NCBI RefSeq assembly: GCF_947493875.1
Contig: NZ_CANLSU010000003.1
Span: 310,001-374,000 of the forward strand
From: an uncultured Marinococcus sp.
GTDB taxonomy: Bacteria; Bacillota; Bacilli; Bacillales; Marinococcaceae
Length of the DNA stretch: 64,000 nt
Reading direction: 5' to 3'
The notes beneath the pieces were generated by a model. The model had not been told where the DNA came from. It saw nothing but the letters and a program-made list of their open reading frames with translations, and did no database searches. Every line of letters begins with the position of its first letter. The stretch's first letter is position 1. Below are positions 43,440-53,322 of this stretch, piece after piece. A program made the translations under genes and the position numbers.

Positions 43440-43664
43440 TCAGCCTCCTGGCGTTATAGCAACAAACCATTCCCACAGTATCTCTGCCCAGGGAGCCAGA
43501 TGCGTGTTTGTCCATTCATTGTATTCGTCCCATCCGAGAAGTACCTGGGCCATCTCTCCGGAAAATGAAACCATTACAAACAATAACGCCGTTGCCAAAA
43601 TAAGTACGATGATGACTGCGTAAACCATTACTGCTGTTAAAATCCCTTTTGCAACCTTTTTCAA
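43440..43664 (-). CDS. Small membrane protein, 74 aa
   Basis: One long hydrophobic helix (about residues 8-34, AVMVYAVIIVLILATALLFV) follows a basic N-terminus (KKVAKG). The C-terminus is rich in Trp and acidic residues (LLGWDEYNEWTNTHLAPW, then LWEWFVA). The start is a TTG at 43664 with AGGAG 5 nt upstream. No family recognised. It is cotranscribed with kapB and lies under a promoter carrying copy 3 of the 16-bp motif. A Trp-rich, membrane-facing tail suggests a peripheral interaction near the bilayer surface, but no function can be assigned. Confidence 0.72.
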   Translation of the reverse strand: MKKVAKGILTAVMVYAVIIVLILATALLFVMVSFSGEMAQVLLGWDEYNEWTNTHLAPWAEILWEWFVAITPGG

Positions 43665-43695
43665 TGTGACTCCTACTCCAACAAAGTTTTAATCT

Positions 43696-43740
43696 ATTGT
43701 ATCAGATTATTAATAAAAATTCATTACAGTACGTGAAATT
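43696..43740 (-). promoter_or_regulatory. Promoter of the 74-aa gene/kapB transcript with copy 3 of the 16-bp motif
   Basis: On the minus strand an extended -10 TGATACAAT (hexamer 43696-43701) is preceded, with 23 nt between, by AATTTCACGTACTGTA (43725-43740). The layout is nearly identical to that upstream of addB; a good -35 is missing in both. Confidence 0.6.
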
Positions 43741-43759
43741 TAAAAATCTTTTCTTGAAA

Positions 43760-43780
43760 AAGCCCGGATTAACCGGACTT
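43760..43780 (-). terminator. Intrinsic terminator of gltAB
   Basis: AGTCCGG/CCGGGCT stem with one wobble and a T-run on the minus strand, about 8 bp after the gltB stop. Confidence 0.85.
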
Positions 43781-43787
43781 TTTCATT

Positions 43788-45272
43788 TTACTGCAGGTTA
43801 GTCGTTCCCATCAGGAAACGGTCGCACTCCCGTGCTGCTTCACGTCCTTCATGGATAGCCCATACTACAAGGCTCTGACCGCGGCGGTTATCGCCTGCTG
43901 CAAATACGTTTTCATGATTTGTGACATAGCTTCCGTATTCGGCATTTACCGTGCTTCGTTCTGTGCGTTCGACTTCCATCTGCTCCAGAAGCTCCTGCTC
44001 GGGACCGGTAAAGCCGACAGCAAGCAGTACGAGGTCTGCTTTCCAGACGCGCTCGGTTCCAGGCACTTCGTGACGAACTTTTTTGCCGTCTTCAAAGACC
44101 GTTTCCACTTCCACCGTATGAATTTCTTTTACCTGGCCTTTTTCGTTTCCGACAAATTTCTTTGTCATAACTTTATATGCACGCGGGTCCTCGCCCTGAA
44201 GCGCGGCTGCTTCTTTGTGCCCGTCTTCCTGCTTATAAACAAGTGGATACAGCGGCCATGGATTGTCTTCCGGACGGTCGTTGTCCTTTTCTTTATTAAT
44301 ATCGAACTGTGTCAGAGAGGCACAGTTGTGACGAAGCGAGGTCGTAATACAGTCCACCCCGGTGTCCCCACCGCCGATAACGATCACATGCTTATCCTTC
44401 GCGCTGATATATCTTCCGTCTTCGAGGTTCGAGTCCAACAGGGATTTAGTGTTTCCCCGCAGAAAGTCCATCGCATAATGGATTCCTTTTAGACCGCGTC
44501 CTTCCGCCGGCACATCGCGGTGATTCTGCGCACCGGTACAGAGAATAACTGAATCGTATTCTTCATCGAGCTGTTCAGAGGTAATATCTTTTCCTACATC
44601 GACACTCGTCCGGAATTCGATGCCCTCTTCTTCCATAATGTCTGTTCTTCTTGTAATTGTTTCATTTTCAAGCTTTACTTCCGGAATGCCGTAGGCAAGC
44701 AGCCCGCCGATGCGGTCGTCTTTTTCGAACACCGTCACCATGTGGCCGGCCCGATTTAACTGCTGGGCGGCTGCAAGTCCTGCCGGACCGGAACCGATCA
44801 CTGCTACTTTTTTGCCAGTTCTTGATTTTGGCGGATCAGCCGTAATCCATCCTTCTTTAAAACCTTTTTCTACGATGTGGTATTCAATGGATTTGATAGT
44901 TACCGGATCATCGTTGATGGCTACTGTGCAGGAGCCTTCACAAGGAGCCGGGCACACTCTGCCGGTAAATTCCGGGAAGTTGTTTGTTTTATGCAGACGT
45001 GTCAATGCTTCCTGCCATTTTCCACGATAAACAAGATCATTCCATTCCGGAATCAAATTGTATACGGGACAGCCGATTTCATCGGAACCAACCATGGAAG
45101 TACCGGCCTGACAGAACGGGATCGCACAGTCCATACAGCGGGCGCCCTGCTCCTGAAGCTTGTCTTCCGGCATCATGACTTGAAACTCCTGCCAGTTTTT
45201 CACCCGTTCGAGCGGGTCCAGTTTACTTGGAGCTTCTCTTTTATATTCCAGAAAACCTGTTGGTTTCCCCAT
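43788..45272 (-). CDS. gltB: Glutamate synthase small subunit
   Basis: The NADPH-oxidising beta subunit of glutamate synthase (gltB in Bacillus, gltD in E. coli). It passes electrons to the large subunit. N-terminal Fe-S cysteines are CMDCAIPFC and CPAPCEGSC. FAD and NADPH Rossmann motifs are AVIGSGPAGLAAAQQL and VIVIGGGDTGVDC, with GLLAYGIPEVKLE between and FAAGDNRRGQSLVVWA near the end. The start MGKPTGFLEYKR at 45272 is chosen because GGGAGTGAGG lies just upstream. The frame opens to 45314, but that extension is not family-like. It follows gltA after about 90 bp containing a hairpin. Confidence 0.96.
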   Translation of the reverse strand: MGKPTGFLEYKREAPSKLDPLERVKNWQEFQVMMPEDKLQEQGARCMDCAIPFCQAGTSMVGSDEIGCPVYNLIPEWNDLVYRGKWQEALTRLHKTNNFPEFTGRVCPAPCEGSCTVAINDDPVTIKSIEYHIVEKGFKEGWITADPPKSRTGKKVAVIGSGPAGLAAAQQLNRAGHMVTVFEKDDRIGGLLAYGIPEVKLENETITRRTDIMEEEGIEFRTSVDVGKDITSEQLDEEYDSVILCTGAQNHRDVPAEGRGLKGIHYAMDFLRGNTKSLLDSNLEDGRYISAKDKHVIVIGGGDTGVDCITTSLRHNCASLTQFDINKEKDNDRPEDNPWPLYPLVYKQEDGHKEAAALQGEDPRAYKVMTKKFVGNEKGQVKEIHTVEVETVFEDGKKVRHEVPGTERVWKADLVLLAVGFTGPEQELLEQMEVERTERSTVNAEYGSYVTNHENVFAAGDNRRGQSLVVWAIHEGREAARECDRFLMGTTNLQ

Positions 45273-45334
45273 TTCCCTCACTCCCATTTTTAACGTTGTA
45301 TGCTGTGCATTCAACGCCTTTATTCGAAAAGCCA

Positions 45335-45355
45335 GGAAGGCTCTGAAAGCCTTCC
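45335..45355 (-). promoter_or_regulatory. Hairpin between gltA and gltB
   Basis: Perfect GGAAGGCT/AGCCTTCC stem with a 5-nt loop, just after the gltA stop. On the minus strand it is followed by TGGCTTTTC, a poor U-tract. It may cause partial termination and set the gltA:gltB ratio. Confidence 0.5.
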
Positions 45356-45362
45356 CGGACTA

Positions 45363-48300
45363 TTAATTTCCAGTGACTTTTTCTTTATCTTTATCTTCTT
45401 CTGTCGTGGCTTCCTGGAAAGCTTCGAGCACAGCGTCTGATTCGCTCAAGCCGTTGTCTATTCTTTCCTGGATCGATTGCAGCATTGCCTGATAATCATA
45501 CGGAATAACCTTCACGAAATGCTTGCGTTCGGTCTCCCAGTCGGCCAGGATGCGCTCTGCAGCTTCACTGCCCGTCTGCTTTCCGTGAGATTCAATCATT
45601 TGCCGGATCTCCTGCTCATCCCCGGCAGATTCGATCACCTCAAGGCCTACCATTTCGCTGTTGTATTTACTTTCAAGCGTATGGTCAGGGTCGTATACGT
45701 ACGCTACGCCGCCCGACATACCCGCTGCAAAGTTTTTCCCGGTAACGCCAAGATTAACGACAACACCGCCAGTCATATATTCACAGCCATGGTCCCCAAC
45801 GCCTTCGACGACGACTCTTGCACCACTGTTTCTGACACAGAACCGCTCACCGGCCACCCCGCGGATATAAGCCTCCCCGGACGTAGCTCCGTAAAACGTC
45901 GTGTTTCCAATAATGATATTATCTTCCGCATCAAATGTAGAAGTATCCGGCGGCGTGACGATCAATTTTCCGCCTGACAGACCTTTGCCGATGTAGTCAT
46001 TGGCATCGCCAATCAGGCTCATTGTCATGCCTTTAGGAATAAACGCCCCGAAGCTCTGGCCGGCCGAACCGTAGAAAGTAAATCTGATAGTGTCCTCCGG
46101 CAGGCCTTCGGCACCGTACTTCTGCGTAATTTCGCTTCCAAGCATCGTCCCGGCCACACGATTGGTGTTTTGGATATCAAACTCCCCAAACACCGGTGTC
46201 TGTGATTCTAGAGCGTCCTTCGCCGCATGCTTTAGCGTCGTTTCATCAAGAGATATATTCAGCTCATGGTCCTGTTTAATGTGGGCCACATGCTTGGATT
46301 GATTTTTCGCTTTCGGGCGGTGAAGCAGGTTCGACAGGTTCACGGTCTGTGCTTTTTTATTATTCACCGAGTCCACCTGCTTCAGCACTTCGGTGTGCCC
46401 CACCATATCATCAATGCTTTGGAAACCGAGCTCCGCCATGATTTCACGAAGCTCTTCAGCCACAAATGTCATGAAGTTTACGACATTGTCCGGCTTGCCC
46501 ATGAACTTTTTACGCAGTTCAGGGTTTTGGGTTGCAACACCTACCGGGCATGTATCGAGATGACACACACGCATGATGACACAGCCGAGTACAACGAGCG
46601 GCGCTGTGGAAAATGCATATTCTTCCGCACCGAGAAGAGCGGCTACCGCGACATCGCGGCCCGTCATCAGCTTGCCGTCTGTTTCCACTGAAATCCGGTT
46701 CCGCAAATTGTTCATGACAAGCGTCTGATGCGTTTCTGCGAGACCGATTTCCCACGGAAGGCCGGCATGCTTAATGCTCGTGCGGGCAGCGGCTCCTGTG
46801 CCGCCGTCATAGCCGCTGATAACTACATGGTCAGCTCGGCCTTTCGCGACGCCGGCAGCAATCGTACCAACGCCGGTTCCTGAAACAAGCTTCACACTGA
46901 CCCGGGCGTTTGGATTGGCGTTTTTCAAGTCATGGATCAGTTCGGCTAAATCTTCAATCGAATAGATATCGTGGTGTGGAGGAGGCGAAATCAGGCCCAC
47001 GCCTGCAGTCGTTCCGCGCACTTCCGCAATCCACGGATACACTTTTTTGCCGGGAAGCTGGCCGCCTTCGCCAGGCTTTGCCCCCTGGGCAATTTTGATT
47101 TGTATTTCGTCAGCATTAACCAGGTAGTGACTCGTAACCCCAAAGCGTCCCGAAGCCACTTGTTTGATCGCGCTCCGGCGAAGGTCGCCATTTTCATCCG
47201 GGGTAAACCGCTCTGGATTTTCCCCGCCTTCACCCGTATTCGATTTCCCGCCGATACGGTTCATAGCGATTGCAAGCGCCTCGTGAGCCTCCTCGGAGAT
47301 GGAACCGAATGACATCGCTCCAGTTTTAAAGCGTTTGAAGATATTTTCTGCCGGCTCCACTTCATCGATACTGATCGGCTCGCGGACACCTTTATCAAAC
47401 TCAAGCAGACCGCGGAGCGTTGTCTGCTCCTGTTCCTGTTTATCGATAGCGTCTGAATACTTTTTAAACAGCGTAAAATCATTGGTTTTTGCAGCGTGCT
47501 GCAGCATATGGATCGTATGCGGATTGTATTGATGAGGTTCACCGTACCGTCTCCACTGCAGGTCGTCCCCTGGATCAAGCGTTGTATCCAGCCCTTCACG
47601 GTCATTGTAGGCGCGGAAGTGGCGTTCGAGAACGTCTTCTGCAATGATCTCCGTGCTCACGCCTCCGATTCTCGAGGATGTCCATGTGAAATAGCGGTTG
47701 ATTACTTCATCATTAATGCCAACGGCTTCAAAAACCTGCGCCCCCCGGTAACTTTGTACCGTGGAAATGCCTATTTTTGAGAGGACTTTCATGATGCCTT
47801 TTGTGGCACCTTTAATATACGTGCTTACCGCTTCAACGTACGAGCCTTCCATTAATCCCTCTTTGATCATATCATCGACCGAATCAAAGACAAGGTATGG
47901 GTTGATTACCTCTGCCCCGTACCCGAGCAGTACCGCAAGATGGTGTACTTCCCTTGGCTCGGCACTTTCAAGCACAAGGCTTACGTCTGTACGGCGGCCT
48001 GTGCGGATGAGATGGTGGTGCAGTCCGCTGACCGCCAGCAGCGCCGGTATCGGCGCATAATTCCCATTCACATCACGATCGCTTAATATAAGAATAGTCG
48101 AGCCTTCATCAATGACCTGGTCCGCCTGCTCAAATATACGTTCGAGGGCACGTTCCATTTCATTGGCTCCTTTTGCTGCTTCAAAAACGATGGAAAGCGT
48201 GGAAGCTGCAAATCCTTCCAGTTCATTGGAGCGGAGCTTGGCTAAATCTTCGTTATTGACAATCGGTTTTTTTAAATACAGCTGCTGGGCATGCGATGGC

Positions 48301-49970
48301 TTTGGATCGAGCAGATTGCCCTGCTTTCCGATAGTCGTGCCGACAGCAGTGACTATTTCCTCGCGGATAGCGTCTATCGGCGGATTTGTCACCTGTGCAA
48401 ACAGCTGTTTAAAGTAGTTGTACAAAAGCTGGGGCTTTTTCGAAAGCACAGCAAGCGGAGAATCGTAGCCCATCGAGCTGACCGGGTCGCCCGAGCCTGT
48501 GGCAAGTGGCTTAACCACTTTTTCAAGTTCTTCATACGTATAGCCAAAAGCAAGCTGGCGCTGCTCTAACTTTTCAAAATTGGTATTGTATACGTCCTGG
48601 CTTTCAAGCACATCCTCTAAATCCGTCAGGTATTCGTCGGTCCATTCCTGGTACGGATGCTCGCCGGCAATTTTATCCTTGATCTCTCCATCAGGAACGA
48701 TACGCCCTTCTTCAAGATCTACAAGCAGCATATGGCCGGGATGCAGACGTTCTTTATACAGGACGTCCTCGGGAGCTATATCAAGCACACCTACCTCTGA
48801 GGACATAACAATCTGGTCGTCTTTAGTAACGTAATAACGGGCCGGACGCAGGCCGTTTCTGTCGAGACAGGCGCCGATCTGGCTTCCGTCGGTGTATGCG
48901 ATGGCTGTGGGACCGTCCCACGGCTCCATTAAGCAGCTGTGGTACTGATAAAACGCACGTCTTTTTTCATTCATGAGCGGGTTGTTCTGCCACGGTTCAG
49001 GAATCATCATCATTGCTGCATGAGGCATTTTATGTCCTGACAGTGTTAAAAATTCAAACGCGTTATCAAACATCGACGAGTCACTGCCTTCAGCATCCAC
49101 GACTGGATGAACCTTCTCCATGTCGCTGCCGAAGAGATCCGATTCAAACTTCGGCTCTCTGGCATGCATCCAGTTAACATTTCCTTTAATCGTATTGATT
49201 TCCCCGTTATGGATAAGGTAACGGTTCGGGTGCGCCCGCTCCCAGCTTGGAAACGTGTTGGTGGAGAAACGGGAGTGCACAAGCGCGAGCGCCGTTTCAA
49301 ACTGCCGGTCGTTTAAATCTTTGTAAAACTGATTCAGCTGCTCTGTGGTAAGCATTCCTTTATACACAATGGTCCGCGAGGACAGACTGGCAAAATAAAA
49401 GCTGTCCTGGTCATGAAGCTTGACTCCGTGCTCATGCTCAGACCGTTTTCTGACAATATACAATTTTCGCTCAAAATCTTCTCTCGTTTTTACATTTTCC
49501 GGGCGTTTAATAAACAGCTGACGGATGGCAGGCATAGCTGAAAGTGCCGCATTTCCAAGCATGGAATCGTCAGAAGGCACCTCGCGCCATCCGAGCAGTG
49601 GAAGCCCCTCTTCTTTCACCATTTTCTCAATGGCCTGTTCGCACTGCGCACGCCGGGTGTGGTCTACAGGCAGAAACAGCATTCCAACCCCGTAATCACC
49701 TTCCTCCGGCAGTGAAAAGCCAAGCTCATTTTCTTTATTTTTAAAGAAACGGTGTGGGATTTGCAGAAGCATTCCCGCGCCGTCCCCGGTATTTACTTCA
49801 TCTCCCTGGCCGCCGCGGTGGTCCAGGTTTCTTAAAATTTGCAATCCTTTTTCGACAATGTCATGTGACTTTTTCCCTTTAATATCCGCAAGAAAGCCAA
49901 TCCCACAGTTATCCTTTTCAAACTGGGAGTCATACAAGCCTTCTTTATAATGTTTTCTAGGCAATAACAT
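45363..49970 (-). CDS. gltA: Glutamate synthase large subunit
   Basis: The alpha subunit of glutamate synthase, making two glutamates from glutamine and 2-oxoglutarate. After a propeptide the N-terminal nucleophile is Cys22 in [12 protein letters not shown]. The amidotransferase domain is followed by the FMN/synthase domain ([36 protein letters not shown]), then the 3Fe-4S ligands [13 protein letters not shown] and the C-terminal beta-helix ([17 protein letters not shown]). The start at 49970 ([10 protein letters not shown]) has GGAGAGGGG upstream and gives 1535 aa, the normal length. Substrate 2-oxoglutarate links it to odhAB. Confidence 0.97.
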   Translation of the reverse strand: MLLPRKHYKEGLYDSQFEKDNCGIGFLADIKGKKSHDIVEKGLQILRNLDHRGGQGDEVNTGDGAGMLLQIPHRFFKNKENELGFSLPEEGDYGVGMLFLPVDHTRRAQCEQAIEKMVKEEGLPLLGWREVPSDDSMLGNAALSAMPAIRQLFIKRPENVKTREDFERKLYIVRKRSEHEHGVKLHDQDSFYFASLSSRTIVYKGMLTTEQLNQFYKDLNDRQFETALALVHSRFSTNTFPSWERAHPNRYLIHNGEINTIKGNVNWMHAREPKFESDLFGSDMEKVHPVVDAEGSDSSMFDNAFEFLTLSGHKMPHAAMMMIPEPWQNNPLMNEKRRAFYQYHSCLMEPWDGPTAIAYTDGSQIGACLDRNGLRPARYYVTKDDQIVMSSEVGVLDIAPEDVLYKERLHPGHMLLVDLEEGRIVPDGEIKDKIAGEHPYQEWTDEYLTDLEDVLESQDVYNTNFEKLEQRQLAFGYTYEELEKVVKPLATGSGDPVSSMGYDSPLAVLSKKPQLLYNYFKQLFAQVTNPPIDAIREEIVTAVGTTIGKQGNLLDPKPSHAQQLYLKKPIVNNEDLAKLRSNELEGFAASTLSIVFEAAKGANEMERALERIFEQADQVIDEGSTILILSDRDVNGNYAPIPALLAVSGLHHHLIRTGRRTDVSLVLESAEPREVHHLAVLLGYGAEVINPYLVFDSVDDMIKEGLMEGSYVEAVSTYIKGATKGIMKVLSKIGISTVQSYRGAQVFEAVGINDEVINRYFTWTSSRIGGVSTEIIAEDVLERHFRAYNDREGLDTTLDPGDDLQWRRYGEPHQYNPHTIHMLQHAAKTNDFTLFKKYSDAIDKQEQEQTTLRGLLEFDKGVREPISIDEVEPAENIFKRFKTGAMSFGSISEEAHEALAIAMNRIGGKSNTGEGGENPERFTPDENGDLRRSAIKQVASGRFGVTSHYLVNADEIQIKIAQGAKPGEGGQLPGKKVYPWIAEVRGTTAGVGLISPPPHHDIYSIEDLAELIHDLKNANPNARVSVKLVSGTGVGTIAAGVAKGRADHVVISGYDGGTGAAARTSIKHAGLPWEIGLAETHQTLVMNNLRNRISVETDGKLMTGRDVAVAALLGAEEYAFSTAPLVVLGCVIMRVCHLDTCPVGVATQNPELRKKFMGKPDNVVNFMTFVAEELREIMAELGFQSIDDMVGHTEVLKQVDSVNNKKAQTVNLSNLLHRPKAKNQSKHVAHIKQDHELNISLDETTLKHAAKDALESQTPVFGEFDIQNTNRVAGTMLGSEITQKYGAEGLPEDTIRFTFYGSAGQSFGAFIPKGMTMSLIGDANDYIGKGLSGGKLIVTPPDTSTFDAEDNIIIGNTTFYGATSGEAYIRGVAGERFCVRNSGARVVVEGVGDHGCEYMTGGVVVNLGVTGKNFAAGMSGGVAYVYDPDHTLESKYNSEMVGLEVIESAGDEQEIRQMIESHGKQTGSEAAERILADWETERKHFVKVIPYDYQAMLQSIQERIDNGLSESDAVLEAFQEATTEEDKDKEKVTGN

Positions 49971-50021
49971 ATACCCCTCTCCACCTCTCTCCATGGTGTC
50001 CAAATTTAAATTGGTTTGCAT

Positions 50022-50050
50022 ATTATATCATTTTTCTAAACATTCGACAA
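50022..50050 (-). promoter_or_regulatory. Sigma-A promoter of gltAB
   Basis: On the minus strand: TTGTCG (50045-50050), 17-bp spacer, TATAAT (50022-50027), about 50 bp upstream of the gltA start. No clear GltC box was recognised. Confidence 0.7.
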
Positions 50051-50075
50051 ATTAAGATTTGAGTTTCACTAGTCA

Positions 50076-50089
50076 TGTAAACGCTTATA
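50076..50089. promoter_or_regulatory. cre-like (CcpA) site upstream of gltAB
   Basis: TGTAAACGCTTATA differs from the Bacillus cre consensus TGWAANCGNTNWCA at one conserved position. It lies about 25 bp upstream of the gltA -35, a position compatible with activation rather than roadblock repression. Confidence 0.4.
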
Positions 50090-50161
50090 GGCAGGCCTGC
50101 AAGCTTTTATTCTTTTGATACTTTTTTATATTCATACGCTTCAAAGAATAAATATTCAAAC

Positions 50162-50914
50162 TTATACATGCCATTCATAGTAGCCCGTTCCGGTGCGGGC
50201 GTCTGTCATCCGCTCGATCATTGTAATTTTTCCGTCTTTACGCACAATAAACATGGTCTGGCATCTCGTTTTGTATTCCGGGAGATCAATAAACATCGAT
50301 GAGAGCTGTTTCTCAAGCTGTTTATCCACCCCAGTATCTGGAAGGTCCTGGTCGGCGGCCGGCTCTGCATTTTGCATTGCTTTAAAAAAGGCGTCAGGGT
50401 CCAGCGTGCTTTTTGAAGAAGCAAGCAGTGCTTCCACATGCTTTTTTGCTTTTTCGACCTTCGGCCAGGGCGTGTTCAAAGACGCATTGCTGAGCGCGTG
50501 AACTCCTGGTGCAAGACGCTCTGCATATGGCCCTTCCTTGTGATTATGTAAATAAAAAATTTCCTTCTCTGAGCCGGCAATCATGTTGAACCCTCTGTAC
50601 TCGTTCCGGTCTTTTTCCACCGATTCAATGGCCTGCTTCGTTTCGCCCCGCAAAAACCGCAGCGGCAGATGCCCGCGTGATTTTTCACCGGCTTCCATAC
50701 CTGGCCTCCGAATGTTTGTCACAGCCGCAAACCGTCCGGAAAGACTGCCTCCCATCCATGTACCGCCCTGCTGTAAATCTTTCCCTGCAATGATGCCTTC
50801 CCCCTGCCATTTATGAAGGCGTTGTGTCGGCCGTTCTAAAAATTCATCCCGGTTAGAAACAACGACAAGCGGAAACCACGGATGCACCTGGTACGCAAAA
50901 GCAATTAAACACAT
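50162..50914 (-). CDS. NRDE-domain protein (TANGO2-like)
   Basis: A 250-aa protein starting MCLIAFAYQVHP. It has the family name-giving SNRDEFLERPT motif and then GIIAGKDLQQGGTWMGGSLSGRFAAVTNIR and SRGHLPLRFL. These are diagnostic for the NRDE/TANGO2 family (Ntn-hydrolase-like fold, Cys2 as possible nucleophile). The biochemical role is unresolved; eukaryotic TANGO2 is linked to lipid and haem handling. AAAGGAACG lies about 9 nt upstream of the ATG. It is monocistronic, and no terminator was seen in the short gap to the gltA promoter region. Confidence 0.92.
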   Translation of the reverse strand: MCLIAFAYQVHPWFPLVVVSNRDEFLERPTQRLHKWQGEGIIAGKDLQQGGTWMGGSLSGRFAAVTNIRRPGMEAGEKSRGHLPLRFLRGETKQAIESVEKDRNEYRGFNMIAGSEKEIFYLHNHKEGPYAERLAPGVHALSNASLNTPWPKVEKAKKHVEALLASSKSTLDPDAFFKAMQNAEPAADQDLPDTGVDKQLEKQLSSMFIDLPEYKTRCQTMFIVRKDGKITMIERMTDARTGTGYYEWHV

Positions 50915-51303
50915 GCCATTCGTTCCTTTCTTATTTCAGCGGTAGTTCTTTGCACGCTGAATCTGATTCGTCGTTATCCGCTATTGTTTTGTGAATAGAG
51001 CAAATACTTCTTCCATTGAACAGCACTTGCTGGAGCTGGCAATTCTCCCTGAAAAACCCCCTGGCTGCTGCCGACTGGTTTATATACTGCTTCTATAATA
51101 TGTTACAAAAAATTTTCAAAATTGCAAAGTAAAATGATTTATTCTGTCCAGCAGGGCAAGGCTCTTTTAATGGACATTTTTTTACTATTGCCCGCTCTAA
51201 TGCTAAACTATAAGTATTATACTTCCTGTTTATAAACTATTATTAATGATTATACGATATATAAGTAAAGGCCCCGCCGAATTCACTATGAGGAGGAATC
51301 CGT
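50915..51303. other. Intergenic region NRDE / telA (389 bp)
   Basis: It separates two divergent transcripts. No gene is seen. TATAAT at 51094-51099 and an AT-rich stretch at 51200-51270 are possible promoter elements for the TelA-family gene, but no well-spaced -35/-10 pair stands out. Confidence 0.4.
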
Positions 51304-52359
51304 ATGACTGATGAGCCCAACACAAATCAAGAAGATTTAACTCCCTCCACGAACGAAGGGAAAAGCAAGGAAGAAGCTGAAAAATTCATTGAACGCTTTA
51401 AAAGTGAAAAAGATACAGATCAGCTTGTAAGTACTCTCGGTGGTCTTGGGGAAGCGGAGCAGCGCAAAGCCGGTGACTCCCTTGAAGCATTGAAGCGGCC
51501 CGTCCGGGAAATGATGGATCAAAAAGACAATGAGCTTCCCGATAAGCTTCATGAATTAAAAACAGTGGTCGGCGAACTTGAACCGGAATATTTGAAAGAA
51601 GGCCGCCTGCAGAAAACGATGAACAAAATTTTACGCCGGGATCCGGTCGAACAATACGCGAAAAAATATGAAACCGTGGAATCCCAGGTGGACAATATTA
51701 TTCACGGCCTACTCGCCGGCCGGGACAAGCTGCAGGAAGACAACGTCATGCTTGAAGAATTAAAAGAAACGGCCATTAAGCGCATTGAAGAACTTGAAAT
51801 ACAGATTGAAACCGGCAAGCAGCTGAATTCCATGCTTGAGGAAGAAATGCTCGAGGAACAATGGCGCGACAACCCGGCCGCTATTCAAAAGGGACAGCAA
51901 AAAGTAATATCCCGGGTAAAAAACATGACCCAGGCAGTTATGGTCCTTCAGCAGTCAATTGCTTCAATCGATCTGATTGTCGATAACAATGGAAAGCTCG
52001 AGGAAGCGATTTTTAACGCCATTACCATGACGAAAAACATCGTTACCGTCACCGCTTCCATCCAGCTTGCTCTCGGCAACCAGCGGAAAGTGATCAATGC
52101 GGTGCAGAGTGTTAACGAATCTACTGAAAATATGCTCACCAACAATGCACGTATGCTGAAAGAAAACACGGCCGACACCCTGAAGACACTCGAAGAGCCG
52201 GCGATCGCCCTCGAAACGTTCCAGCAGGCTTACCAGGATGTGTACGAGGCCATCCAGATGACGGAGCAGTCCAATGAACGTATTGTCGCCTCCAGTAAAC
52301 AGTTCATTTCCGAAATGGACGAATTAAACAAGCAGATGAAGCACAAATTGTTAAACTGA
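51304..52359 (+). CDS. telA: TelA-family (toxic anion resistance) protein
   Basis: A 351-aa, highly charged, almost wholly helical protein of the TelA/KlaA family (B. subtilis YaaN/YceH). Recognisable stretches are RRDPVEQYAKKYETVESQVD, LEEEMLEEQWRDNPAAIQKG, SIASIDLIVDNNGKL and NQRKVINAVQSVNESTENML. Homologues are linked to tellurite and nisin tolerance and often neighbour phosphotransferase or XpaC genes; the mechanism is not settled. It is cytosolic, with an acidic Ser/Thr/Asn-rich N-terminal 25 residues. GAGGAGG lies 7 nt upstream of the ATG. Two unknown genes follow at 21-bp spacing, forming a three-gene operon. Confidence 0.88.
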   Translation: MTDEPNTNQEDLTPSTNEGKSKEEAEKFIERFKSEKDTDQLVSTLGGLGEAEQRKAGDSLEALKRPVREMMDQKDNELPDKLHELKTVVGELEPEYLKEGRLQKTMNKILRRDPVEQYAKKYETVESQVDNIIHGLLAGRDKLQEDNVMLEELKETAIKRIEELEIQIETGKQLNSMLEEEMLEEQWRDNPAAIQKGQQKVISRVKNMTQAVMVLQQSIASIDLIVDNNGKLEEAIFNAITMTKNIVTVTASIQLALGNQRKVINAVQSVNESTENMLTNNARMLKENTADTLKTLEEPAIALETFQQAYQDVYEAIQMTEQSNERIVASSKQFISEMDELNKQMKHKLLN

Positions 52360-52380
52360 TAGATATCAACGTATAGGACG

Positions 52381-53301
52381 GTGAATCCCTTGGCTAACAG
52401 ATGGTTCGAACATCCCTGGGTTGAACGCTTCCTGCCGGACCATATGCGCCCGGTGGATGATCATATCTTCTCCGACAGCCACGGATTGTTTATCGTGGAG
52501 GAAATGGAAGCCGCAATCGACCGGGTGATTGCCCGCGCGGATGAACTCCGGCAGTCCAGGCGCCTAAAACGCGAAAACGAACTTTTTTTGTTCCGCATGA
52601 AGCTGACCGCCCGGCGCATCCGCATTACAAGCTTTGAAAAAGAGCGGTCCCAGGCGGCCATTCAAAAAACAGTGACGATTGACTACGTACGAAGTACTGA
52701 CGTCCACACTCCGGCTTTTTTGCGGGAAGCGCTGGTGCATTATATGAAAAACGGAAAAATGCATGCCCGCAATATTGAAAAATCGTCCTACTTTCAGCAT
52801 ATTTTCCGCAAGCTTGAAGTACTCGATTACACCCTTCAGGGCCGGGCGCCCCGAGACATTCAGCTGCAGACAGCCGAACCGGTTCAGAAAGAGGAAGTAC
52901 CGGAGGACGAGCCAGCAAAATGGCATAAAGCGCTCGACCGCTTTCATCAGCACTACGTGAAGCAAAAGAGCAGCCTCCCGGCAGATATTCACCAGGAGCT
53001 GCAGCAGATTGACAGCGAGCTTGAGGAGCTGCGCTCTTCGCCCTCCCTGCAGCTTGATGTAGAGGATGAGTATTTGGTCGAGCGGATGCTTGGCCGTGAA
53101 ATACCGGACCTGATCGAAACGTACAGACTGCTTGAACCAAATCACAGAAATGAGCAGCACGGTGCTCTGCTGCAGGCGCTTGAAGCGATGCGCGGACGGA
53201 TCAGCTCACTGCGCATGGAACAAAATGACGTTCATGCCCGGAAAATGCGCCAGCTGTTGAAGGTAAACGAAAAAAGATATAGGCAGGAAAAGAAATTTTA
53301 A
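52381..53301 (+). CDS. Uncharacterised helical protein, 306 aa, in the telA operon
   Basis: No family recognised. The protein is rich in Arg, Glu and Gln with long predicted helices. The N-terminal segment has a Trp/His/Pro-rich start (WFEHPWVERFLPDHMRP). The middle contains KMHARNIEKSSYFQHIF, and a coiled-coil C-terminus ends in basic residues. The GTG at 52381 is close to AGGA; a TTG nine bases on is an alternative. It lies 21 bp after telA and 21 bp before the next gene, so it belongs to the same operon and may serve the same envelope-stress function. B. subtilis telA homologues pair with XpaC, but I see no XpaC similarity. Confidence 0.75.
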   Translation: MNPLANRWFEHPWVERFLPDHMRPVDDHIFSDSHGLFIVEEMEAAIDRVIARADELRQSRRLKRENELFLFRMKLTARRIRITSFEKERSQAAIQKTVTIDYVRSTDVHTPAFLREALVHYMKNGKMHARNIEKSSYFQHIFRKLEVLDYTLQGRAPRDIQLQTAEPVQKEEVPEDEPAKWHKALDRFHQHYVKQKSSLPADIHQELQQIDSELEELRSSPSLQLDVEDEYLVERMLGREIPDLIETYRLLEPNHRNEQHGALLQALEAMRGRISSLRMEQNDVHARKMRQLLKVNEKRYRQEKKF

Positions 53302-53322
53302 AGGTATAAAGCGAGGTCCATT

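Noticed and set aside
52564-53160. 198-aa minus-strand frame within the telA operon
   Set aside because: Antisense to the 306-aa gene, which has the right operon spacing and typical codon use; the antisense product lacks any motif.
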